Shown piece by piece: positions 52,546-61,580 of a stretch of DNA of 64,000 bases (positions within the stretch are counted from its first letter, which is position 1; the number at the start of each line of letters is the position of its first letter). The position numbers were made by a program, and so were the translations under genes. The stretch comes from Epiperipatus broadwayi (taxonomy: Eukaryota > Onychophora > Udeonychophora > Euonychophora > Peripatidae), in assembly GCA_028023455.1 (NCBI GenBank), contig JAQFVV010000042.1:7585922-7649921 (forward strand). Reading direction: 5' to 3'. Below the pieces are notes generated by a model. That model had not been told where the DNA came from. It did no database searches and saw nothing but the letters and a program-made list of their open reading frames with translations.

Positions 52546-53447
52546 CCATGGATTGTTTCTGATAAGAAATCTTATAATATCTCTGTCAGTTTATTTGTAG
52601 AGTGAGTTTTCCGGGTTTTCTTCAACTTGATGCTTGTTGGTGCATTATATACAATGGGGAAAATTAGGAAAACAATTCAGTAGGTAAACAGTGTCTTTCA
52701 GGGCTTCTTGGTAATGTTCTGAAGCTGGGAAGGCATCATAGAGAGTCCTGGCTGGCATATCATGAGGTACACTTGGCAGCCCATGCTTATCCTTTTCTTC
52801 TTATGTAAGATAGACATTTTAACTGGCTTTAATAAATGTCTGTACTGAAAAATACTATAATGTTGCTCTGAAGTAAGCTAAAATCATCCTGCAATTCAAA
52901 CTGAATTTAATTTATATAATGCTGGCAATGGATGTCTTAAGCTTTTCACAGATACTGCATATTTCCCTCCTTTTGTCACTATATTATTATTACCAGTGCA
53001 AATCCTTCTCAGTTCACCTATGCTGGTTTTTTCTTATCTTTTAAACTCTATTTTCATTTTTTTTCTTAATTGTATTGATTATGTTTTATTATGATTCTGA
53101 TTAAATTGAATTAAATCTTATCCGAAAGAACTTAATTAGTTATTTCTTTTTCAGTTTTTTTTAAAGAGAGATAGTACTATTAATTAAATCACTACTGGGT
53201 TCATAAGCTATATAATTTCTATTTTATTTTAATTTTATAATTTAGCATATTAAAATATTAAAAATATGCAGTTTTATAAATTTTGTCAATACATTAATAT
53301 TTCGTGCGAGTTATATATTTCTTTACATATAAGTCTAAATTATACAGACATATATAAAAAATCAATTGAGAGCCATTTTTCTTACATTAATTTCAACTTT
53401 TATTTTAGCTTTATTCAGAAATATTAGTTTAAAATCCCCTCTCCAAA
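52546..53447. other. Mostly AT-rich DNA with one coding-like patch
   Basis: On the minus strand, about 52805-52660, a frame of roughly 50 codons reads EKDKHGLPSVPHD, ARTLYDAFPASEHYQ and EALKDTVYLLNCFPNFPHC. It is richer in G+C than its surroundings and free of stops. I do not recognise a family. It could be an exon or a transposon fragment. The rest of the stretch shows nothing. Confidence 0.35.
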
Positions 53448-53477
53448 CTTCACTTGGCCAGAGGTGGCCAAGTGAAG
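53448..53477. repeat. Perfect 13-bp hairpin with GAGG loop
   Basis: CTTCACTTGGCCA (53448-53460), loop GAGG, TGGCCAAGTGAAG (53465-53477). It stands out as a GC-containing stem in AT-rich DNA. Function unknown; may be a relic of a foldback element. Confidence 0.85.
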
Positions 53478-54160
53478 TATTTTACTGTTGGTGTATTTAT
53501 TGTATTATAATCTCCACTGGGTGGAATAGCTAAAACTATACTACAGATTGTCATGGAACTGTAAAAGAGGAGACTTCATGGTAAGGTTTCTATATGGAAT
53601 ACAAGCTTGGTTCGATGTATTGAATAAAATTTTTCTTTATTTTTAAGTTGTCTATTTTAATTTTGTTTTAAAATTATTTATTTTAAATTTTAGAAAGAAA
53701 ACATTATGGATAATATTTAAGCATGAAATTGAAAAATATGAATTACTTTTTCATAATTAATTTGAACATATTTTTATAATTCATTTGGTTTAGAAAATTA
53801 ATCACAACTAAATTTTTATGTCATTGCTAATATTTTCAATTTTCTTCGAAAATCAAATCTCTAAGTTGAGTCTCAAATTTTTCATCTCATTTTCTCTAAT
53901 TATCCAACTTCTGCATCATATAAGCTGTATTCTAATCAAAACACAAAATCTTTTATCATTATTGAAAACCTGTTTAACTGTGGTAATTGTTGTTTTTTAA
54001 AAAAATACCATGTGCTTTTTTCATTGTAAGTTAATAACATACAAGGCTAAAACCTTCAACAGAAGCGCCTTAAAAATGCCTTGTATGTTATTATTAGATA
54101 TCTGCTAGCGCTTAATAAATTTATATATTTACATTGTAAGTTAATTAACTTTTTAAATAC
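53478..54160. other. AT-rich DNA with a short inverted repeat
   Basis: A 16-base arm pair is present at 54032-54047 and 54078-54093 (TAATAACATACAAGGC and its complement), around a 30-base loop. It may be a small MITE. Nothing else. Confidence 0.6.
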
Positions 54161-54297
54161 ATCTTTAACCCGCTTAGCAATTGGCTACTTAGCAATATTT
54201 CACAATAGCAATCATCATCAATTTGTATCCACTACTTCGATTTACAATCGATTATTCACTATAACGATCGGGAAAAATTTTAAGAAAAATTTTTGGG

Positions 54298-54336
54298 GCA
54301 GCCATCTTGAATTTTGTGTCACTGATGACATCAGAG
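54298..54336 (-). promoter_or_regulatory. ATF/CRE-like and YY1-like cluster, second R4 copy
   Basis: The plus strand reads GGCAGCCATCTTGAA, then GTGTCACTGATGACATCAGA. This is the complement of the cluster in copy 1, with one CpG in the GTGACGCAA word lost. Retention of this block while flanks vary is the reason for marking it. Confidence 0.35.
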
Positions 54337-54544
54337 AATAGGTATTTTAAATTCATTTTACCCAAAAGCAAAAGTACATTACTGTGATATGTATACAGGT
54401 AATGACTTTGCTGTAATTGTATAGCACATACAATATTTTATTCATAAAATATAATGTTAGTGCTGCATTCAGTATTTTAAATATAGAATGTATAAACTTA
54501 AAATATATATAATTACTGAATCTATAATACTGTATACATATAAG

Positions 54545-54645
54545 TGTTGAATGTCTTTAGAAAAAATAAACTTTATTTAAATGTAATATACAGTACTTGG
54601 ATTATTTAAATAAAGTTTAATTTTTCTAGACATTCAACACTTCTA
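54545..54645. repeat. R3-derived hairpin inside R4 copy 2
   Basis: GTGTTGAATGTCTTTAGAAA with AAATAAACTTTATTTAAAT pairs with the inverted copy ending TTCTAGACATTCAACAC. Same position as in copy 1, so the hairpin predates the spread of R4. Confidence 0.75.
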
Positions 54646-55553
54646 TTAGATGATGAAAACAGTACAGCTAAAATACCATCATCACAAACTTTCAGGAAAA
54701 CACTAAATACTAATATTAAATTGCGTGTGTGTGTTCCTTAATTACGTACACCCAAATGGTTTCAAATCAAAAGAAAAACAACATTTTAAAATAAGAATGT
54801 TGAATTAGAAAAAAATTTAAAAAGAAAAGCAGATTGCATTTAAAATAAATGTTAATGAATAATCTTTCTACACAAATGGGGGGGGGGGAAGCACTTTTAC
54901 ATTAGTAAAAGTATACAGTAAGAAAAATAAACTTAGCATATGTTTTAGAAAATTAGAACAGTTAGATTTTTTTTCTTTTAAAATAAGTTGAATTTTTTTC
55001 CTTCTAAAGTTGACTGATTTACGATATGCATTAAGCCTTTTGTTACTCTGGAATACAGTAATAAGTCTTTATGTTCAATTAAATAATTTATAATTAAACT
55101 TTGTTTTTTAATTTGAATAATTTTACATAAGTAATAAACATAAATGTACAGTATTGTAATACAAATTTAAAAAAAGTGCACTTCATACTGAAGTGCATTT
55201 TTTTTCCATTAAGATGAAAAACCTCTGCAGAAGAATATGAAAACTCTTAAATTCAAATTTAGTTTCACTTTCTCTTTCTTTTTGCTGTACTGTACTTTTT
55301 AAACAGTGAAAATATGCATTTTTTCTAGTGATATAAAACTTTTCTTTTAGATACCGTATTTAGTCATCATTGCCATGAAAAAAAATCAAGAAAATTTTTG
55401 AGCTTGGAGACCAATGTGGATATTTTACGTTGACTGGAACCGTCCATTTCCTCCCCCATAGACTCCCATTATAAATACATATTCTATATATGGTATTCTT
55501 GCTTAACGATGAGTTTTGGAGGACCAATTGCCATCGCTAAGCGGGGTAAAGGT

Positions 55554-56286
55554 GCATGAAAAGCATTAGAATGCTTTATAACTTTTTTGTTTAATATTTA
55601 CTTCTTTTTTTTTTTTTTTACTATAACTTTTATTCAAATCTTCAGCAGCATCTTTAATTACTTGAAGTTTAAGCCAATTATTTTGAAGATTTTTGCCTTT
55701 TATTGTGTTAAGCCTTTTCTTTATAAAATAATAACTGTTGAAAGGAAGTCTACTGGCTACTTTTTTGAGAGATATGAGTATCAATTCATAATAAAGAAAT
55801 ATCACTAATAAGTAAATTTTGTTGAATGAGGTATTTAAAAAAATATTACGCATCCAACCATCGACACATATATATATATATCCAATACACTTCACAATAT
55901 CATCTTTTTGTAGAAAGTAGTTTTAAAAATATGCTTGTATATACTTTTTAGCTAGCAGTATGCCTTAATGCCATTGAATGTTATTCAATATGAAGCATTC
56001 TCATATATATCTAAGACAATTTTCCAAAGTGTATAAAGTTATTAAATTTTGTGTTTTTAACCTTTTTTCATATTTAATATTTATTATCAAAAATGGAAAT
56101 TAATGAAGTCCATTATGCTGTTTTTTCAAATAAATTATAACAGATATCATAAGTGCACTTATACGCATTAATAGAGAAGTTTATTAATTCTATAAAAATT
56201 ATATGGACGAGCACTTTTGAGAACTTATAACGTTCTCATATTCATAGAAAGATAAAGTTGGAAAGTAAGGGAGAGATGAGTGTGTA
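55554..56286. other. AT-rich DNA, nothing recognised
   Basis: A poly-T run at 55607 and an AT array near 55868. The overlapping frames at 55566-55895 have no recognised domain. Confidence 0.5.
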
Positions 56287-56359
56287 TCTATATACAGTTG
56301 ATGGAATTCAAATTTATTTAAAGTACAATGTTAATTATTTAGATTACAGCATCCATTTC

Positions 56360-56760
56360 TTGGAAAGGGGGGAAGATGAATCCTTTGCGATTGATAACAT
56401 TATTATTGTTGTATATATATAACATGCTTATGATTTTCCTCTTCAAGTCATTTCTCTCTATGTATTGAATAATTGAAGAAATTGGTGTTCTGTCACCTTT
56501 TGGTGTCCCAAAGAATTGTGTTCTGGTTTCTCAGACTCTTTTGTATAGATATTGATGTTGTGTAAGCCCTGTAGATAAGGATACTCAAGTTTCACCATAA
56601 TAAATTGACATCTGGTTTGAGGCATTTAATTTTATAAACAGTTCTAGGGATGATTTCAGGTTGAAGCCTATCCTTGGAGTTGTTGAGTAATCTATTGGTA
56701 GATTGGGGGGGGGGGCTGAAAGCAAGATTTTAAGTTGGAGAGAATTAATAATATAAAGAA
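56360..56760 (-). pseudogene. GIY-YIG relic, left arm copy
   Basis: On minus: NRLLNNSKDRLQPEIIPRTV followed by YKIKCLKPD, then frameshifted text matching the better right-arm copy. It is the more damaged of the two. Confidence 0.65.
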
Positions 56761-57047
56761 ATATATCTCATCTTGAACTCCATTTGTGTTAAACCACTTG
56801 AAATTCATGGGTTCATGCACCCTAATTCAACTGCTCCTCAATCTCCCAAACTGGCAGGTCTAACCTCTTTTCTATTCCATAACCGTGCTCTATATAAACA
56901 TGAATCATCTTGCAAGGCAAACATAGAATTATACCTCAAAATTTAATATTCATTGGATTTAAATAAAGTATTCTAAAAATAAAAATAAAACAATTTTACA
57001 ACAAATTAAATTCTAATCCTCCTGCTGATGAAAGACCATGACTTCTC

Positions 57048-57404
57048 TTGTCATGCATTTGTACATTAACAAAAACTTTTACTGAAACATTCTCTCCATC
57101 TTATCGCCTTGATTTTTGTACCCCCCCATCTACTAATAGATTATTCAACAACTCCAAGGATAGGCTTGAACCAAACTTCATCCCTAGCACTCTTTATAAA
57201 ATTAAATGCTCCCAAATTGGATGCCAATCAATCTATTATGATGAAATTCAAGTATCCTTATCTATATACCTTACACAGCATCAATATCTATACAAAAGAG
57301 CCTTAGACAAGCCAGCACACAGTTCTATCTTCCTGGAATACCAAAAGGTGACAGGAACACCGATTTATTTCTTTTGTAAATGTTCAATACATAGAGAAAA
57401 ATGA
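57048..57404 (+). pseudogene. GIY-YIG endonuclease relic (second Penelope lineage)
   Basis: The frame contains NRLFNNSKDRLEPNFIPSTL, then YKIKCSQIGCQSIYYDEIQV, LSIYLTQHQYLYKRALD and PAHSSIFLEYQKVTGTP. The order matches the PLE GIY-YIG domain: Y-K-I-x-C, Y-Y-x-E (for Y-I-G-E), then a normally Arg-containing helix before Q-H, then S-S-I and T-G-x-P. The catalytic Arg position reads Y-L rather than R-L, and Y-G-E has become Y-D-E, so activity is unlikely. It is clearly a different lineage from the 34 kb relic (Cys pairs, different loop lengths). The ATG at 57048 lies in ordinary upstream sequence and need not be the true start. Confidence 0.72.
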
Positions 57405-57553
57405 CTCAAAGAGTAAAATCAAAGAAGTATGCTATACATAGAGCAACAATAATGCTATCAATTGCAAAGATTCGTTCTTCCCCCTCTCCAAAAAATGAAC
57501 CATCTAATCTAAATAATTAATATTGTAATTTAAATTTGAATTCCATCAACTAT

Positions 57554-57583
57554 ATATACACATACATACATACATACATACAT
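57554..57583 (+). repeat. TACA tetranucleotide array, left
   Basis: About six CATA/TACA units between the inverted repeat and the C-depleted block. Confidence 0.9.
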
Positions 57584-57590
57584 GAACAGT

Positions 57591-57888
57591 GTTTTTAAGA
57601 AATTAATCATATTTTAGATATTTAGTGATATTGTTTAATTAATATATTTGTTGTGATAGGGGATTATGTTGAGATATAGAAGGAAATTAGATTGTATTTT
57701 TATAATTGAAATGATAATTCATTAGAAATTTTTTTTTATAAAATGAATATATTTAGTGTTAAATTGATTTGTTATGGTGGTGTAGAATCAGTGTTAATTT
57801 ATTAGTTTTTGTTTTTTTAATGTAATGTAAGGGGTTATATTATTTGTGTGTGGTGTTTTTTTTTAGGTATGTTTTTTGTGGGTGGGGT

Positions 57889-57933
<45 letters not shown>

Positions 57934-58404
57934 TTGTTGTTTTTTATTTGTTTTTTTTTGGTTTTTTTTATTTTTTAGAGTTGGAAATTTTTATTGTGTT
58001 TTTTTAATATAAATAATTTTAAATTTTATGAAATATTAAGATATATTAAAGGAAATTGAGAAATTTGTTTGTTTTTAAATAAAATTAATTGTTAAGATTA
58101 AATATATTTGAGAGAAATAATTATTAAAATATTTTTTTTCGTTTTTCTGGGGTTAGGGTTGATTAGGTTATTAATGTGGTTAAGGAAATTGGATTATGAA
58201 GTTATTTGATTTTAAGGGTTTTTTTGGTATTTTTTTTTTGTTTATTTATTTTGTATAATTTGTTTTTAAGATTTTTTTTTTTATTTATGTTAAATGAAAT
58301 TTGATTGGATAAATTAAATTATTTTTATTTTGATATATTTTATAATTTTAATAGTTTTGTAAATGATAAAGTGTGTTGTTTTTTTTTTTTTTTTTTTTTT
58401 TTTT
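57591..58404. other. Strand-asymmetric C-depleted tract
   Basis: On the plus strand only about five C residues occur between 57591 and 58404, and only three between 57724 and 58404. G stays common (GGGTGGGGTGG, GGGGTTAGGG, TTAAGGAAATTGG). Two stretches, 57790-58139 and 58149-58404, hold no C at all. The composition is T > A > G with C almost zero, so it is not simple AT-richness. It includes a T run of about 40 (57891-57932). The tract lies exactly between two TACA arrays that keep their C residues. No ORF or family is recognised. Confidence 0.9.
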
Positions 58405-58436
58405 AAATACATACATACATACATACATACATACTC
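58405..58436 (+). repeat. TACA tetranucleotide array, right
   Basis: About seven TACA units directly after a T run of 24 or more; same orientation as the left array. Confidence 0.9.
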
Positions 58437-58712
58437 ATTGCTTCATTATTTTCCAATGTTATGTTACTATGAGCATGAGACCATTATAAATTTTTGAAAA
58501 TGCTCAGCCATATAATTTTTATAGAACTAATAACTTCTCTCCCAATGCATATAAGCACACATATGACATCTATTACATTTCATATATGAGAATATAAATT
58601 ACTAACTCTTCATTACATATAAATTATAATATTTATTATATTAACAGCTATTTATTTCTATATATTAATAATTATATATAACAAAACCTTTTTAGCATGT
58701 AGTTTTCCACTC
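58437..58712. other. AT-rich DNA, nothing recognised
   Basis: No feature seen between the TACA array and the SINE. Confidence 0.5.
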
Positions 58713-58809
58713 TTTTTTTTTTAAGTGTCATAGCATCGGCCGGGACACGATCCCGCAACCCGGGTAACTGCTTGTAAGGCAGTCGTGCTGACCTCTCGAC
58801 CACCAATGC
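58713..58809 (-). mobile_element. tRNA-Val-like SINE, copy 1
   Basis: The minus strand begins GCATTGG and pairs with CCGATGC in a 7-bp acceptor-like stem. The A box is TGGTCGAGAGG and the B box GGATCGTGTCC. The anticodon-like stem-loop is ACTGC-CTTACAA-GCAGT, giving a TAC (Val) anticodon. The variable region is too long and the T stem short. The tRNA-like part (77 nt) is followed by TATGACACTT and a run of ten A. The tail shared with copy 2 and the oligo-A argue for a retroposed SINE rather than a working tRNA gene. Confidence 0.75.
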
Positions 58810-60038
58810 AAGACCACTCTTCACAATTGTTAAGCATCTATTTTAACATTAATCAATTATTGCGGATAGAATTCTATCTAGTGTTCTACACTGGAAGTAA
58901 AATAAGAACAATAACATGAATAAAACTATAAAATTATGATACAGAGATTCAATACAAGTTGAAAGATTTGACTACATAACATAACAATATATGGAATAAA
59001 CAAAAACATATACTATATAACATTAAGCATAACTTAAATAATTGTATGAATATTATAAAACTTTAATAAATTAGTTAATAACTGGCCAGTTAAAAAGGAA
59101 TGAAAAGTTATATAATAAGAGAGTCTATATGTAAAGTTATGTAGGATATGCTTATATTTATTTTGTATATTCTTAAGTTATATAGTCAATTCTTCCAAGT
59201 GTTATTGAATCTCTGTATCATAATTTTATTCAGTTTTATTTTTTTATTTTAATTCCATTATGAAACACTAGTTAGTATTCTATCTGCAATTAACATTTAA
59301 TTGTTGAGAGATTCTTGACTTCGTTTAAGGAGTAGCTACAGTACATTACATCACATCACATTAAATAAATGCTCAATATTTGAAAAGGGCACAAAACCAT
59401 GTGCTGAAACAGACTTTTTATGTATAATTATTAATATATTTAGTATATTTTTGTTATATATTATAATTAATATTTATTATGTTGTTTAATATTTTTGGTG
59501 TTAATCTACATTTACTACGTGGTAATAAAAAAGAGAAGTTTGTAAACAAAGCCAGTACTTAGGTTGTTTAATTCTGCATAGTAGCTGTGAGCGCTCCTTT
59601 ACAAAATTAAAAAAAAAACTGAGGAAGATAAATTTTATGACAATATTAGAATAAATAAATATAAAAACAAGTTTATTATTGATGTAATTCTGCACATACA
59701 TCATTTTCATTTGTTATTATCAAATCGAGGTTACATGCCTCTTTTGTGAAAAATCATTCATGAATATATTTCATTTAAACTTTAATTTATTATTAGAAGT
59801 AGTAAGATTTCATTCAAGGATCAAACACTATTAATTTTAAGTTCATAAATTGATTTATAGAAGACCAGTATTTTTAAATTTATATAAATGAACTATATGG
59901 CATTGTACAATTAGTGAATACAATTTAGCATATTTTAATATTTATTAAATATATTATTTATTATAAAATTTTTTGGAAGTATGTCTACTTTTTTAGGCAT
60001 AAATGTTTTATATTAAACAACAAATTAGAAATTATCAA
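58810..60038. other. AT-rich DNA between the two SINE copies
   Basis: No gene. ATACAGAGATTCAATA (about 58940) and its complement TATTGAATCTCTGTAT (about 59203) form a distant inverted pair, so part of this spacer (58.9-59.23 kb) is itself a diverged palindrome. Confidence 0.5.
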
Positions 60039-60138
60039 GCATTGGTGGTCAAGAGGTCAGGGACAGCCGCTTTACAAGCAGTTGTCCTGGGTTAGCGGTT
60101 CGCTTCCCAGCTGATGTTATGACACATAAAAAATAAAT
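60039..60138 (+). mobile_element. tRNA-Val-like SINE, copy 2
   Basis: GCATTGG start, A box TGGTCAAGAGG, loop TTTACAA with a TAC anticodon, and B box GGTTCGCTTCC, closer to consensus than copy 1. The tail TATGACACAT, then A-rich, follows. Both internal Pol III promoter boxes look usable, but stem mismatches argue against a functional tRNA. Confidence 0.75.
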
Positions 60139-61386
60139 AAATTAGAAATTATTGAATGTGAGAAAGGAAAGGTAAGAGACAAACATGCAGAATTATTGTA
60201 AATGGTAAGAAAGTTTCTAAAAGAAATTAAAATGCTAGTTTCGTGAATATTAAATCAATTAGGAAGTATAACTTTGTATTCTTTATCTTCCTGTAGTTTT
60301 TGAAATAATAATGATTATATTCATTTATGAGTGCTTACTAATGATTTGAAAAATATTCTTAGTTTTTAATTTATTTATTTTTTAACTTTTCTTATGATAA
60401 TAAATTAAAAAATTAATGAAATATTATATTAATAAAACAACAGTAAATTCAAATAACTTTGGACTCTCCATTTGTAATAATAGTAACACAATTTGTTGCC
60501 CTTCATGATTGAAAAAAAAAGTCTAATAGACTAATAATGCAAATCATTTAGCAGTAGGAAATTGAGTCTTATTCTGCTATTCCTCTGAAGTACTATTATA
60601 CATATAAAGTCAGAAAGTAAAATGGTGTACTCAAATGGTTTACCATATGACTAAAGTCTTTTTAAGAGTAGATATTTGTTTTGAAATTGAATCATCTGCC
60701 TTTAAGAGAAATTTTCTTTTAATATTACTTAATTTTAAAAAAGCCATTTACCTACTACTAATATTGGATGGTTAGCTAGGTTAGTTATAAGACAATCTTC
60801 TGAAAAAATTCTGGCTTGTATACAAATTATTTGCCATTGATATAAAATTATGAAGAAACAGACTTATGTTGTAATGAATTAAGTATTTCAGAATTGTTTG
60901 CACATTCATGTGTAGTCAACATTAATATGGTGTTTCTGACTTAGATTTGCTAAATTTTACTAAACAAGCAATTTTTACACTTTAATGTATACTTATTCAA
61001 TCTGTTCACAAGTAAAAGGCTTTTTTATTTTTATTTTTGCAGTTTGAAAGAAGGGATTTAACTTTGATTTTGAATCAATTTCTTCTGAGATTTATGAGAT
61101 AAAAAAAGAAATCTGTTCCTAAGCATGTTCAGTTTGATAATTGTTTTCTTGTGTAAATGTTTTTATTTTTGAAACAATTTATTGTTGTGGAATGATTTGT
61201 TTAATGTGTGTTGTTCAAGAAAAGTAAATTTATATTTCAATAATATTAAACAATAAAATAAACTGTTTTTAGACAAAGTTCAGTAAACTGGAAATGATAA
61301 TTTATATATTTATTACTTATGGAAGAACGTCTTTCTTTCGTTTATAAATTTACCTTGTCTTTTATATTTACATAATTATATAAATT
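60139..61386. other. AT-rich DNA, nothing recognised
   Basis: No supported feature. Confidence 0.5.
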
Positions 61387-61580
61387 GCCACACACAGCAA
61401 GCTAGAGTAATCAATGGATGCCAGAAGGCACTAGATGGGGATTTTATGCACAAGCCTTCTGGCATCCATTGATTACTCTAGCTTGCTGTGTGTGGCTATA
61501 CATATAGTGAGTTTTGCCTGTTTTAACAATAGTTATACACAAGCATAAGAGATGGTGGTCATGTGATGTTTAATTATATA
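61387..61580. repeat. R1 palindromic repeat, copy E, with perfect 43-bp hairpin
   Basis: Arms 61387-61429 and 61454-61496 are exact reverse complements over 43 bases, with a 24-base loop (containing TAGATGGGGATTTTATGC). They are followed by the R1 right terminus (ATAGTGAGTTTTGCCTG, then GGTGGTCATGTGATGTTTAA). The internal R1 core is deleted, leaving the arms joined by a short piece of the core. The lack of any arm mismatch implies recent formation or gene conversion. Confidence 0.9.

Larger units (their letters stand above)
54161..55553 (-). mobile_element. R4 non-autonomous DNA transposon, copy 2
   Basis: Collinear with the reverse complement of 23.12-24.39 kb from CTTTAACCCGCTTAGCAATT at 54163 to GCTAAGCGGGGTAAAGG at about 55552. 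It differs by a short extra segment near 55440-55500 (a C-rich CCGTCCATTTCCTCCCCCAT patch) and small indels, including a G-run at 54880. No ORF. The two copies share an inverted R3-type hairpin (54545-54640) and the YY1/ATF-like cluster. Confidence 0.85.
56287..57558. repeat. Large inverted repeat with Penelope-type arms
   Basis: The outer ends are ACAGTTGATGGAATTCAAAT at 56294 and its complement ending near 57550. Arms of about 480 bases flank a spacer of about 260 bases (roughly 56790-57045). The right arm codes for a GIY-YIG relic on plus, and the left arm codes for the same relic on minus, so two copies lie head-to-head around the spacer. The right end abuts a TACA array directly. Confidence 0.85.

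Noticed and set aside
58150-58165. GGGGTTAGGGTTGATTAGG as a telomere-like repeat
   Set aside because: Only one or two irregular units, within the C-free tract; no array.
58713-58809. Functional tRNA-Val gene
   Set aside because: Variable region too long, T stem short, and a shared 3' tail with oligo-A in both copies points to a SINE.
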